Below are positions 1-9,232 of a stretch of 64,000 nucleotides of DNA, piece by piece (the first letter of the stretch is position 1; every line of letters begins with the position of its first letter). Location of the stretch: contig NZ_CP084629.1 in the NCBI RefSeq assembly GCF_022878925.1, forward strand, positions 434,001 through 498,000. The letters are read 5' to 3'. The notes under the pieces were generated by a model, which saw only the letters and a program-made list of their open reading frames with translations, did not search any database and was not told the DNA's origin. The stretch comes from Caballeronia sp. TF1N1. GTDB lineage: Bacteria > Pseudomonadota > Gammaproteobacteria > Burkholderiales > Burkholderiaceae. Both the position numbers and the translations under genes were made by a program.

Positions 1-212
1 GCCGTCGATGAACCGCGATCACGAGTCGCGGTGGTCCGTGCACGCCTGTAGCCATTCCGCAGGCCGGCGCGCGTTTATTTACGCGCAATCGAATCTCCGA
101 TTTCATCCGCGCGCAAATGACGTGCTTTTAAAAAGCGGCATTCAAACCGGTATTTGCTCGATGCAATTACCACGGATAGCCGTCGAATCAAAAATATATA
201 TCTGAGAGAAAA
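1..212. other. Upstream intergenic region
   Basis: No convincing gene is visible here. A small inverted repeat (ACCGCGA at 12-18 and TCGCGGT at 26-32, 7-base loop) could be the end of something lying before the window, but it has no T-tract. The 3' part should hold the promoter of the lipoprotein gene starting at 213; no clear -35/-10 pair stood out. Confidence 0.4.
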
Positions 213-1694
213 ATGAAGACATCCAGTCTCAAAGGCGAAACCATTCGCATGACCGGGGCAGCCGCGGCCGTGGCCCTGCTTCTGGCGTTGAGCGCCTGCG
301 GGGGCTCGGGCTCGGTCAACAAATCGACGGGCGGGGCAGCCAGCCATCCGGCTGCCACCGCTTCGACCGACGGCACGCAGCAGGAGCATCCCACGACGGG
401 CGCACGCGATACCAGCACCGCGTCGAACACCGACGCAAACGCCACGACAATCGAAGCCAGCGCAGGCGGTACTGTCGGCGCGACGGTCAAGACCGGTACG
501 GGCGGCGGTAACGGCGGTGGCGGTAACGGTAACGGCGGTGGTGGTAACGGCGGCGGAGGCGGTGGCGGCGGCAATGGTGGCAACGGCGGCACGCCCACCG
601 TCACGCCGCAGCCGGTCGCGCAAGTGGTCGACAAGGCTAGCAACATCGTGACCGCCGCAGGCGAAACCGTCACCGGTCTCGGCACGGCTGTTGGCGGTGC
701 AAAAGTGCCCGGCCTCTCCGACGGCACCACCAAGAACCTCGGCGGCGTCGTGCAAAACGTGGGCGCGGCGGTCTCGACGCTCGGCGACGGCGTGGGCAAT
801 GGCATCGGCTCGCTTGGCTCCAACCCGAACGCAGTCGGCACGACCGTGACGAGCGTCGGCGGCGTGGTGCAAAAACTCGGCGATGCCGTCACGAGCGGCG
901 GAAGCGCCGTCACGGGCCTCGGCAGCGGCCCGCTTGCTCCGCTCGCCGCCATCACGACGCCCGTTGGCGCGCTCACGAGCGGTGTCGGCGGCGTGGTCTC
1001 GCAAACCGGCGGCAGTCTGACGGCCGCGTTGTCCAGCGCACCTGTCCAGCAACTGACGACGCAAGCGACGACCGCCATCGCTCCGATCACCTCGATGATC
1101 GGCACCGCGACGCAGACCGTCGGCACGGCAACCGGTGTCGGCGCACCTGCCGCTGGTCTTTTGACTGCGCTCGGTTCGAACCTCGCCGCGGGCGGCCAGA
1201 AGCTGACCGCGAGCTCGAATCCGGTCACGTCCGGCACGGGCACGCTGGTTTCGGCTGTCGGCACGACGGTCGCGACCACGGGCACGCTCGTCGGCGGCAA
1301 ACCGGCAACGACGCTCGGCACTTCGCTTGGCAACACCGTCACCGGCGTGACGACTGCAACCGGCACCACACCGGTCGCGGGCGTCGTGAGCGGTGTCGTA
1401 TCCACCGTGGCGGGCACCGTCAACACCGTGACGTCATCGCCTGCGACGACCTCGCTGCTGGCTCCGGTCACGACCGTGGTCAGCACGGTGCTCGCGCCGG
1501 TCACGAGCGGCGTAAGAACCGCGCCCGCGACGACGACCGCGCCCGCAGCCGCCGCCACGACCACGACGGCAACTGTCACTGCTGGCGTGGGCGCAACGGC
1601 GAGCACGGGTTCGACCAACGGCGGCGTCGTGGGCGGCCTGCTGACGGGCGTCACCACGACGCTCGGCGGCGCGCTCGGCGGCCTGCGTCGCTAA
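213..1694 (+). CDS. Low-complexity Gly/Thr/Val-rich lipoprotein
   Basis: A 493-residue exported protein. The N-terminus carries a hydrophobic stretch ending in a lipobox (LSAC, about residue 29), so it is probably lipidated. Residues of about 90-130 are an almost pure Gly/Asn tract. The rest is made of degenerate repeats rich in Gly, Thr, Val and Ala, with recurring 'VGGVV', 'GLG' and 'TTVATTGT'-like units and almost no Cys or aromatic residues. Proteins like this are often labelled 'collagen-like' in Burkholderia relatives, but I do not see a strict Gly-X-Y repeat. The gene lies 123 bases before a TpsB-type transporter on the same strand, which suggests a surface or secreted partner (inference). 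Function unknown. An internal ATG at 249 would still leave a signal peptide. Confidence 0.75.
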   Translation: MKTSSLKGETIRMTGAAAAVALLLALSACGGSGSVNKSTGGAASHPAATASTDGTQQEHPTTGARDTSTASNTDANATTIEASAGGTVGATVKTGTGGGNGGGGNGNGGGGNGGGGGGGGNGGNGGTPTVTPQPVAQVVDKASNIVTAAGETVTGLGTAVGGAKVPGLSDGTTKNLGGVVQNVGAAVSTLGDGVGNGIGSLGSNPNAVGTTVTSVGGVVQKLGDAVTSGGSAVTGLGSGPLAPLAAITTPVGALTSGVGGVVSQTGGSLTAALSSAPVQQLTTQATTAIAPITSMIGTATQTVGTATGVGAPAAGLLTALGSNLAAGGQKLTASSNPVTSGTGTLVSAVGTTVATTGTLVGGKPATTLGTSLGNTVTGVTTATGTTPVAGVVSGVVSTVAGTVNTVTSSPATTSLLAPVTTVVSTVLAPVTSGVRTAPATTTAPAAAATTTTATVTAGVGATASTGSTNGGVVGGLLTGVTTTLGGALGGLRR

Positions 1695-1727
1695 GTCGAA
1701 GCAAAGAAGCACGAAGCAAGACACGCA

Positions 1728-1765
1728 GCCTCGCGAAGCTGCAAATCACCGCAACTTCGCGAGGC
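1728..1765. other. Perfect 11-bp inverted repeat
   Basis: GCCTCGCGAAG at 1728-1738 is followed after 16 bases by its exact reverse complement at 1755-1765, between the lipoprotein and the TpsB gene. There is no T-tract after either arm, so it is a weak terminator candidate. It could be an mRNA hairpin that lowers expression of the second gene, or a processing site. Confidence 0.5.
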
Positions 1766-1817
1766 GTGCGTCGCGCGATCAACAGTCAGACGACATACGA
1801 AGAGAATCGGAACTGAA

Positions 1818-3521
1818 ATGGGTACCTGGAAAACGACCGCACTCGTGGCCGCACTCGCAATGACGCAGATTGCGCACGCCCAGACACCGGCCGCCGCGCC
1901 GCGCTCGAGCGTCGGCAGCAACCCGCTCGACGCTTTACCGCAAGTGAACGCTCCGGCGCGACCGCCCTCGGTCGAAGTCGAAGTCAAGGCGCCGCAACAA
2001 CAGCTTCAGGAGCTGCTCGCACGGCACATCACGCCATCGTCGATTCAGATCGAAGGCGTGAAGTCGATTCCCTTCGATGAAGTCGCCAAACGTTTCACGT
2101 CGTTCGTGGGCACCGACATCACCATCGGGCAACTGGTGGAAACCGCGAACGGCGTGACCGCGCTCTACAAGGAACGCGGCTACGCACTCTCGTTCGCGTT
2201 CGTGCCGGCGCAGACCTTCGAGAAAGGCGTCGTGCGCGTGACGATCGTCGAGGGCTACGTATCGGACATCAAGATCAAGGGCGAGCCCGGCAATCTCGAG
2301 AAGCGCATTCGTGCGATCGCAGAGCGCATTGCCGCCGACCGTCCCTTGCGTCAAGCCACTTTCGAGCGCTATATCAACGTGCTCGGCATGATTCTCGGCG
2401 CGAAGATCGATGCCACCGTCGCGCCGCCGCAGAACACCAACGGCGCCACGACGATGGAGCTCAACGTCACGCGCAAGCGCTTCAACGTGAGCACGGGTAT
2501 CGACGTGAATCATCCGGGGCTGCAGGGCATTTTCAGTGCGACGGAGAACGGGCTGCTGGGACTCGGCGAATCGATCACGGCATCCGCGCTCGCACCGAAG
2601 GGCCGCAACGATTCGACTTACTACGGCATCAATGCGATGGCGCCCGTCGGTTCCGACGGCTTCGCAATGAAAGTCGATGCCTCGCATTACTACGGCCATC
2701 CAGTCGATAACCCCGGCCTGCCTTCGTATATCGAGCGCACCGTGGTGAACGACAAGCTCGCGCTGTCGGCAATCTATCCGTTCATTTTGAGCAACTCGAA
2801 GAGTCTGCTCGGCACGGCGACCGTGTATGCCACGCATGACGAAGACCGCTTGAAGAACATGATTGTCGCGGGCAATCCGCAACTTACGCAACGTTCGCAA
2901 ATTCGCGTCGCGCAGTTGTCGCTCGACTACACCGGCATTCAGACAGGCGTCACGCGTCGTGTGAATGTTCAGATAGCGAAGGCATTCGATGTGCTCGGCG
3001 CATCGAAGACGGCGGAAAGCAACATCGTCGGCCTGCAACTGCAGAACCCGGTTTCGCTGACCTTCCTGCGCACGGGCGCCACCTACACGCAGACCAACGA
3101 CTGGCCGTTCAAGATCGGCACGGTGGTCGCCATGACGGGGCAGTTCTCGCCAGATACCTTGCCGACCTCCGAACAGATTTCGTTCGGTGCACAGCGCTTC
3201 GCGCTGGGCTATCAACCGGGCGAAGTGTCAGGCGATTCGGGCTGGGGCGCGTCCTTCGAAGTGAACCGGCCGCTGCCGCTCGAATGGGCGTATTTGAAAT
3301 CGCTCACGCCGTATGCATCCGTCGACATGGCGCGCATCTTCCTGCATGGCGGTACGCCGACGCCGCGTCGCTTGTCTTCGGTGGGCATCGGCTTCCGCAT
3401 TTCGGATGCGAAGCACTACAACATCGACCTCTCGGTGGCGCGTGCCATAGGCGATGCGCCCATCGAAAGTTCATCGCGTAGTCCGCGTGTCAACGCGACA
3501 TTCTCGTACCAGTTGAATTGA
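1818..3521 (+). CDS. ShlB/FhaC/HecB-type (TpsB) outer-membrane transporter
   Basis: A 567-residue Omp85-superfamily porin of the two-partner secretion type. A signal peptide ends near residue 21 (AHAQ). A proline-rich linker follows, then POTRA-like segments (about 65-215; 'IQIEGVKSIPF' and 'VRVTIVEGYVSDIKIKG' are typical), then a C-terminal 16-strand beta-barrel (about 220-567) ending in alternating hydrophobic residues (FSYQLN). Its length suits the family (550-590). TpsB proteins sit in the outer membrane and export a large partner. No filamentous-haemagglutinin-type TpsA is next to it, so the preceding lipoprotein is the only neighbouring candidate partner. The start at 1818 directly precedes the signal peptide. 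Confidence 0.88.
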   Translation: MGTWKTTALVAALAMTQIAHAQTPAAAPRSSVGSNPLDALPQVNAPARPPSVEVEVKAPQQQLQELLARHITPSSIQIEGVKSIPFDEVAKRFTSFVGTDITIGQLVETANGVTALYKERGYALSFAFVPAQTFEKGVVRVTIVEGYVSDIKIKGEPGNLEKRIRAIAERIAADRPLRQATFERYINVLGMILGAKIDATVAPPQNTNGATTMELNVTRKRFNVSTGIDVNHPGLQGIFSATENGLLGLGESITASALAPKGRNDSTYYGINAMAPVGSDGFAMKVDASHYYGHPVDNPGLPSYIERTVVNDKLALSAIYPFILSNSKSLLGTATVYATHDEDRLKNMIVAGNPQLTQRSQIRVAQLSLDYTGIQTGVTRRVNVQIAKAFDVLGASKTAESNIVGLQLQNPVSLTFLRTGATYTQTNDWPFKIGTVVAMTGQFSPDTLPTSEQISFGAQRFALGYQPGEVSGDSGWGASFEVNRPLPLEWAYLKSLTPYASVDMARIFLHGGTPTPRRLSSVGIGFRISDAKHYNIDLSVARAIGDAPIESSSRSPRVNATFSYQLN

Positions 3522-3630
3522 GCGATAAGGCCTGTTTTTACGGCGTTTATCGCGCTCAAGGACAGGTACTCAGTACCGTTAAGTAGTTATGAGCAGTCGA
3601 ACATAACAGAGCATCGGCGAGCAGAGAGCC

Positions 3631-4137
3631 ATGAACGACACCACGATCCGAAACACGCACGACGAATCGACTGCAAGTCGCTTCGTGCCGCGTTTCGCGC
3701 GTGATGAAGAAGGCGCCACGGCCCTCGAATTCGCGATCGTGTTTCCGCTCTTCTTTCTCATCTTCTACGCGATCGTCACCTATAGCCTCATCTTCGTCGC
3801 GCAGCAGTCGCTCACGCTCTCGGCGGAAGAAGGTGCGCGCGCCGCGTTGCGTTATCAGCGTGGCGCGACCACCGCGGCGCAAGCGCTCGATCTACGCACA
3901 GCTGCAACCTGCACCACGGCTAACGGCCTGAAGAACTGGCTCGGCTCTGCATCGACGTGTACGGCAAGCCGCGCGCCGTGTACCTACGACACGACGATGC
4001 AATGCGTCGCCGTCGCGCTGTCTTACGACTACGCATCGAATCCGCTCGTACCGACGCTGCCGCTTTTATCGCTAGCGTTGCCGGCGAAACTCACGGCGAA
4101 CGCGAGCGTGCAACTCAATCCCGACAGCGTGCTTTGA
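3631..4137 (+). CDS. tadE: TadE-like pseudopilin
   Basis: A 168-residue protein with a hydrophilic N-terminal tail of about 30 residues, then the TadE signature: 'DEEGATALEFAIVFPLFFLIFYAIVTY' region (residues about 25-52) with the conserved Glu in a single transmembrane helix, like a type IV pilin helix. The rest is a periplasmic domain with four Cys that could form disulfides (residues about 91-125). It begins the Tad pilus gene run; cpaB follows after 29 bases. TadE/TadF pseudopilins are processed by a prepilin peptidase, which is not in this window. Confidence 0.85.
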   Translation: MNDTTIRNTHDESTASRFVPRFARDEEGATALEFAIVFPLFFLIFYAIVTYSLIFVAQQSLTLSAEEGARAALRYQRGATTAAQALDLRTAATCTTANGLKNWLGSASTCTASRAPCTYDTTMQCVAVALSYDYASNPLVPTLPLLSLALPAKLTANASVQLNPDSVL

Positions 4138-4166
4138 ACGCTGACTTTTTTTGAAGAACCGATGTC

Positions 4167-5129
4167 ATGGCCAACGTTTCCCGCATCATTGCAATCGCGC
4201 TGTTCGCGCTGGCTGCACTGCTCGGCCTCTATGCCGTCACGTTGACGCGCGCCGCGCCCGCGCCACGCGCGCCACTCGTCATGCCGGCCGGTTCGCCCGC
4301 GGTGACGGTGATCGTCGCGGCGCACGATCTCTTGCCAGGCAAGGCGCTCACCGCCGACGATCTCACCATGCAGACGCAAGCCGTTCTGCCCACGGGCTCA
4401 TTTAGTTCGGCATCCATATTGCTCGGCCGTGTGCCGGTTGTACGCGTTCCGGCTGGCGGCGCGTTGACCGACGGTGTGCTCGCGGGCGGACTCACGGCGG
4501 CTATCGAACCGGGCGAGCGTGCAATCGCGATTCGCGTCGACGAATCGAACGCGGTGAACAATCTCGTGAAGCCGGGCGATGCCGTCGATGTCTTCGTCGT
4601 GCTCAAGCGCGATTCCGTGACGGACGGAGAAATCCCCGCGAGCCACGCACGCTTGCTGCTTTCGAAAGTGCGCGTGCTCGGCTTTGGCGACAGCGTCATC
4701 GCGGGCGATGCGGCCACTAATGCCGCTAACGCCACCAACGCAACGAACCATGCAACGGCCGCGCGTACCGCCGTGCTCGGTGTGCGCGTCGACGACATCG
4801 ACACGCTCACGCTTGCAGAAAACAGCGGCCGTCTCTTGCTCGCGCTGCGTAATCCCGCCGATACGGCCAGCACGGACTCGCAGGCACGCAATGCATCCGC
4901 TCTGTCGCCGATAGCGCGCGCCGAGGCGGGCGTCTCGCTCGCGACACTTTCGGGCGGCACATCGCGCCCTGCGCCACCAGTTTCCGCGATGCTCGCCGCC
5001 GCGCCGATGCTCCCGCCGCTTCCCGCCGCGCTCGCAACCGGCGGTGCAGTTGCGTCGCGCAAGGTCGCGTCGGCGAGCGGCATCGAAGTCATTCGCGGCT
5101 CGCATAGCGAAACCGTGTCGAACCCCTGA
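4167..5129 (+). CDS. cpaB: Flp pilus assembly protein CpaB/RcpC
   Basis: A 320-residue periplasmic protein of the Tad secretion machine. It has an N-terminal membrane anchor or uncleaved signal (residues about 5-27), then a SAF domain ('VTVIVAAHDLLPGKALTADDL', about 45-110) and the RcpC domain with the typical 'ERAIAIRVDESNAVNNLVKPGDAVDVFV' stretch (about 115-150). The C-terminal half is Ala/Pro/Asn-rich and poorly conserved. CpaB helps to place or stabilise the secretin encoded by the next gene, which starts within 16 bases. Length is usual for the family. Confidence 0.9.
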   Translation: MANVSRIIAIALFALAALLGLYAVTLTRAAPAPRAPLVMPAGSPAVTVIVAAHDLLPGKALTADDLTMQTQAVLPTGSFSSASILLGRVPVVRVPAGGALTDGVLAGGLTAAIEPGERAIAIRVDESNAVNNLVKPGDAVDVFVVLKRDSVTDGEIPASHARLLLSKVRVLGFGDSVIAGDAATNAANATNATNHATAARTAVLGVRVDDIDTLTLAENSGRLLLALRNPADTASTDSQARNASALSPIARAEAGVSLATLSGGTSRPAPPVSAMLAAAPMLPPLPAALATGGAVASRKVASASGIEVIRGSHSETVSNP

Positions 5130-5144
5130 TTGGCCATCGAGATC

Positions 5145-6557
5145 ATGTATCAACTTCCTCTTTCCCGCGCCGCGCGTCGTATCGCATTCGCCTGCGCACT
5201 CTCGATGCTTGCGGCCACGCCCGCAGAAGCGCGTCATTCGCACGCGTCCTCGAAGAAGCCGAACGCACAGAAGCCGCAGACGACGCCAAACCAGTCGCCC
5301 GCGCAAGCCGAAGCCATCAAACTGACCAGCGGCGCACAGAAGCCGCTCATGCTGGGACGCGCGTTGCAACGCGTCGCCGTGGGCGATCCAGCCGTCGCGG
5401 ACGTGCTCGTGCTGAAGGGCAACGACGGCGTGATGCTGGTCGGCAAAGCGCCCGGCAACACCGACGTCATGCTGTGGGAACCAGGCCGCAAGACGCCGCT
5501 CACCTGGCATGTGCAAGTCGAGTCTCAAGCAAGCGCGGCACTCGTCGATGGCGCGACGCCCACCGTCAACGTGCTCGGCAACACGGCGCTCGTGCAAGGC
5601 TCGGCCGCGACGATGGAAACGCATGAACGCGCGGTCGCGGCGGCGAAGGCATCGGTGGGCAAGGACGGCGCGGTCGTCGATACCTCCATCGTTGCCACCA
5701 AGAGCGTCGTTCAGGTCGATGTCAAAGTGGTCGAGTTCAGCAAGTCGGTGTTAAAGGAAGCGGGCTTCAACCTGTTCTCGCAGAACAACGCGGGCTTTGC
5801 GTTCGGTACGTTCGCGCCGAGTTCACTCGGCAGCGCGTCGCGCAATGCGGGCGGCACACTCGATGTCACGTCCGCCTCGCCCATCGGCGCCGCGTTCAAC
5901 CTGCTGCTCAATTCGAGTTCGCGTGGTCTGTTCGCCAATTTGAGCCTTCTGGAAAGCAATAATCTCGCGCGCGTGCTCGCGCAACCGACGCTCGTCGCGC
6001 TCTCCGGACAAAGCGCCAACTTCCTCGCAGGCGGTGAAATTCCCGTGCCGGTGCCGCAGTCGCTCGGCACCACGACCATCACGTACAAGCCGTATGGCGT
6101 GGGTCTCACGTTGACACCGACCGTGCTCGGACCGCATCGCATTGCGCTCAAGGTCGCGCCCGAAGCAAGCCAGCTCGACTTCGCACACGCCATCACGCTG
6201 GATGGCGTCTCGGTGCCGGCGCTCACCACGCGCCGCGCCGAAACCACCGTCGAACTCGGCGATGGCGAGAGCTTCGTGATCGGCGGACTCGTGGATCGCG
6301 AGACCGCATCGAACGTGAGCAAGGTGCCGCTGCTCGGCGATCTGCCGATCATCGGCACGTTTTTCAAGACTTTGCAGTACTCGCAGACGGATCGCGAACT
6401 CGTGATTCTCGTCACGCCGCATCTCGTCACGCCTATCGCGAAGGGCGCAGCCGTGCCGCCGTTGCCGGGCGCGTCCGAGCAACGCGACGGCAACGTGTGG
6501 CGCAGCTTCGCGGCAGGCGCGGCATCCGATGACGAAGCACCGGGGTTCTCCAAATGA
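5145..6557 (+). CDS. cpaC: Tad pilus secretin CpaC/RcpA
   Basis: A 470-residue outer-membrane secretin for the Tad pilus. A signal peptide ends near residue 28 (AEARH). A BON-like periplasmic domain (about 60-120; 'QRVAVGDPAVADVLVL') precedes the secretin core (about 215-430), which shows the conserved 'GQSANFLAGGEIPVP' region and the signature near 'GGLVDRETASNVSKVPLLGDLPIIG'. I chose ATG at 5145 over a TTG at 5130 because it starts the signal peptide directly. The stop overlaps the start of the next gene by ATGA, so the two are translationally coupled. Confidence 0.9.
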   Translation: MYQLPLSRAARRIAFACALSMLAATPAEARHSHASSKKPNAQKPQTTPNQSPAQAEAIKLTSGAQKPLMLGRALQRVAVGDPAVADVLVLKGNDGVMLVGKAPGNTDVMLWEPGRKTPLTWHVQVESQASAALVDGATPTVNVLGNTALVQGSAATMETHERAVAAAKASVGKDGAVVDTSIVATKSVVQVDVKVVEFSKSVLKEAGFNLFSQNNAGFAFGTFAPSSLGSASRNAGGTLDVTSASPIGAAFNLLLNSSSRGLFANLSLLESNNLARVLAQPTLVALSGQSANFLAGGEIPVPVPQSLGTTTITYKPYGVGLTLTPTVLGPHRIALKVAPEASQLDFAHAITLDGVSVPALTTRRAETTVELGDGESFVIGGLVDRETASNVSKVPLLGDLPIIGTFFKTLQYSQTDRELVILVTPHLVTPIAKGAAVPPLPGASEQRDGNVWRSFAAGAASDDEAPGFSK

Positions 6558-7846
6558 CAGCAGCCACGCAAAGCTTCGCGCCTGAAGCCGTATCGGCGGA
6601 TGAGCGCGCACGCCCTCGACTTCTGTGTGCAAGCGCGCAACCCGGACGCATCGCGCGTCTCGCCGCCGCGCTCGCTACGGTAGGCGAAGCCATGCTCGCC
6701 TCGACCGTTGCCGCGCAACTCGTGCAAGAGATTGCATCGGCCGCGCCCGCGCTCGTGTTCATCGACTTCGATACGCCCGTGGAAGCCACGATGCTCGTCG
6801 CCGAGGTTCATCGCGCGTTTCCATTGCTGCCCGTGATCGCGCTCGGTTCGGAAGCCGTCGGTGAAATCGCGCTTGCCGCAATGCGCGCGGGCGCACGCGA
6901 TCTGCTCGACATCGAACCCCGCCACGCGACGCCCGAAGCCATGCAGATCGCCGCCTTGCGCGCGCTCGACATGGTGAGCCGCATCATGGCGCAAGCATCG
7001 GCAATGAGCGCGCCTGCAAGGCGCGGCAAGCTCACGGTACTGCTCGGCGCACGCACGGGCGCGGGCGTCAGCACGCTTGCGGCGAACCTTTCGGTGCTGC
7101 TGCAAAAACGCCTTGGCAAACGCAACCAGGGCGCGGCGCTGCTCGACCTCGGCCTGCCCGCCGCCGACAGCACGCTGCTGCTCGACACACGCAGCGAACT
7201 GCATTTTCACGACGCGGTGCACAACCTGCGCCGCTTCGATGAAACCTTCGTGCATACCGCATTCGCGCGTCACGCGAGCGGCCTTGCGTTGATGACGCTG
7301 CCCGCCGATCTCGCCGAGATGCGCACCGTCTCTTATGCGGCCGCGGTCAAAACGCTCGAACGCTTGCGCGCGTTCTTCGATCATCAGGTCGTCGATCTCG
7401 GTGGCTTCTCGAATCTCGAATTCGTGAGTCATCTGATCGAAGCGGCCGACACGCTCTGGCTCGTCTGCGATGCCAACATCGCGTCGGCGGTATCGGCGGC
7501 GAGTCTTTGCACGGCGCTCGAAAGCGCGCGCGATGCCGAAAGCACGAGTCATCGCAAGCCGGAACTCATCGTCAACAAGCACGATCCGGCCTGCAATCTC
7601 GGACCCGAGGCGCTCGCCGCGCGTCTTGGGCTGCCGCTCGTGGCGACGTTGCCCGCGCGTGCGCAAGCACTCGTGCGCGCGGTGAATCAAGGTCAATTGC
7701 TCGGCGATACCGCGCCCGCCGATCCCTACGTCCGCGCCGTCGATGCCCTCGCCGCGCAACTCGCGGGAGAGCCCGTGCGCGCGTCGAACGATGTCGCGCC
7801 CGCAAGCCTCGCCCGTTTGTCGGCCAGACTTTTCAAGCGAGCCTAA
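6554..7846 (+). CDS. TadZ/CpaE-like atypical MinD-family protein
   Basis: A 430-residue cytoplasmic protein expected to localise the Tad machine at the cell pole. An N-terminal receiver-like domain (about 20-135; 'LVFIDFDTPVEATML') is followed by a ParA/MinD-type ATPase fold (about 155-400). The P-loop region reads GARTGAGVSTLAAN: the usual KGGxGKT lysine pair is absent, with Arg and Val in those places. TadZ/CpaE proteins are known to carry atypical P-loops, so this fits the family but suggests weak or no ATP hydrolysis. It overlaps cpaC by 4 bases and lies 3 bases before cpaF. Confidence 0.85.
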   Translation: MTAATQSFAPEAVSADERARPRLLCASAQPGRIARLAAALATVGEAMLASTVAAQLVQEIASAAPALVFIDFDTPVEATMLVAEVHRAFPLLPVIALGSEAVGEIALAAMRAGARDLLDIEPRHATPEAMQIAALRALDMVSRIMAQASAMSAPARRGKLTVLLGARTGAGVSTLAANLSVLLQKRLGKRNQGAALLDLGLPAADSTLLLDTRSELHFHDAVHNLRRFDETFVHTAFARHASGLALMTLPADLAEMRTVSYAAAVKTLERLRAFFDHQVVDLGGFSNLEFVSHLIEAADTLWLVCDANIASAVSAASLCTALESARDAESTSHRKPELIVNKHDPACNLGPEALAARLGLPLVATLPARAQALVRAVNQGQLLGDTAPADPYVRAVDALAAQLAGEPVRASNDVAPASLARLSARLFKRA

Positions 7847-7849
7847 GCG

Positions 7850-9232
7850 ATGATCTCTTCCTTCGATCAGGATGTTGCCTTCGCGAGCGAAGCAGGCCCC
7901 GAAACCGTGGCCTTCGCTCACTCGCAACAGTTCCAGGATGTGGCAAGCGCCGCGCACGAGCATCTGCTAACGCGCATCGAGGAATTGGGCGCCGAGTTCG
8001 GCCGCTGGTCGCGTCAGGCGATTCAACAGTTCGTCGATACGGAAATGGACAGCTTCGTGCGGCAACGGCGCATACCGCTCAACGAAAGCGAAGTGCGCCT
8101 GGTCGCCGCCGCGTTGACTAAAGAGCTCGCAGGTTTCGGTCCGATAGAAGACTTGCTCGCCGATGCCGCCGTGGAAGACATCCTCATCAACGGCTATAGC
8201 GACGTGTACGTTTCGCGTCACGGCATGCTCGAAAAAGTGCCCGTGCGTTTCGCGGACAATGCGCATTTGCTGCGTATCGTGCGGCGCATTCTCGCGCCTA
8301 TCGGCAGACGGCTCGACGAGTCGAACCCGATGGTCGACGCGCGTCTGCCCGATGGCGGCCGCCTGAACGTGATCATCGAACCGTTGTCGATAGACGGACC
8401 AGTGATCTCCATCCGCAAGTTTCGCCGCGACCCTTTGCGTCCCGACGATCTGCTAGCCAACGGCACGTTCGATGAAAACATCTCGGCGGTGCTGAAGGCT
8501 GCCGTCGAAGCGCGCTGCAATATTTTGGTCTCGGGCGGCACGAGTTCGGGCAAGACATCGCTGCTCAACGCGCTCGCGTTCTTCATTCCGAAGCACGAAC
8601 GCGTCGTGACTATCGAGGACACGGCCGAGTTGTCGCTCAATCATCCGCATGTGGTGCGGCTCGAAAGCCGTCCGGGCGGCTTCGATGGCGCGGGCGTCGT
8701 CGCTATCCGCGATCTCTTGCGCAATACGTTGCGGATGCGGCCGGACCGCATCATCGTGGGCGAAGTGCGCGGCGGCGAAGTGCTCGAAATGCTTCAGGCG
8801 ATGAACACCGGCCACGATGGCTCGATGGGAACCGTGCACGCGAGTTCGCCGCGCGAATGTCTGTATCGACTGGAGATGCTTGCGGGTTTTGCCGGCTTTC
8901 AGGGCACCGAAGCCAGCTTGCGCCGGCAGATCGCCAATGCCATCGACTTCATCGTGCAAATCGGGCGGCTCTCGAACGGCAAGCGACGCATTCTCTCGGT
9001 GACGGAAGTGACCGGCCTGTCCGACGACATCATCGCGACGCAAGAGCTTTATCGCTATGAAGCGGTCACGTCGGCGGATGGCGTCGATACGGACAACTGG
9101 GCCTCGCTCGGACTGCAACCGCATTCACCGAAGCTCGCGAAGTTCCGTCAGTCGCTTGCCGCCTTGACGCGCGCCGAAGACTTCCCACCGCAGGAAGGCC
9201 GCTTCAATGTCAGCGGAGGCTTCGGTGTCTAG
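7850..9232 (+). CDS. cpaF: Tad pilus assembly ATPase CpaF/TadA
   Basis: A 460-residue VirB11/PilT-superfamily secretion ATPase that powers Tad pilus assembly. It has an N-terminal helical domain, then the nucleotide-binding core with a complete Walker A (GGTSSGKTS, about residue 228), an Asp box ('[10 protein letters not shown]'), Walker B ('[14 protein letters not shown]') and a His box ('[12 protein letters not shown]'). All catalytic motifs are intact. Length agrees with CpaF. It overlaps tadB by 26 bases, indicating tight co-translation. Confidence 0.94.
   Translation: MISSFDQDVAFASEAGPETVAFAHSQQFQDVASAAHEHLLTRIEELGAEFGRWSRQAIQQFVDTEMDSFVRQRRIPLNESEVRLVAAALTKELAGFGPIEDLLADAAVEDILINGYSDVYVSRHGMLEKVPVRFADNAHLLRIVRRILAPIGRRLDESNPMVDARLPDGGRLNVIIEPLSIDGPVISIRKFRRDPLRPDDLLANGTFDENISAVLKAAVEARCNILVSGGTSSGKTSLLNALAFFIPKHERVVTIEDTAELSLNHPHVVRLESRPGGFDGAGVVAIRDLLRNTLRMRPDRIIVGEVRGGEVLEMLQAMNTGHDGSMGTVHASSPRECLYRLEMLAGFAGFQGTEASLRRQIANAIDFIVQIGRLSNGKRRILSVTEVTGLSDDIIATQELYRYEAVTSADGVDTDNWASLGLQPHSPKLAKFRQSLAALTRAEDFPPQEGRFNVSGGFGV

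Noticed and set aside
188..1657. Long minus-strand open frame (489 codons) opposite the lipoprotein
   Set aside because: It is the mirror of a GC-rich repetitive gene, with Pro/Val-rich composition and no family features; the plus strand has a signal peptide and a sensible start.
5711..7963. Very long minus-strand open frame (750 codons) across cpaC and tadZ
   Set aside because: Arg/His-rich composition typical of antisense frames in high-GC DNA; both plus-strand genes are well-recognised.
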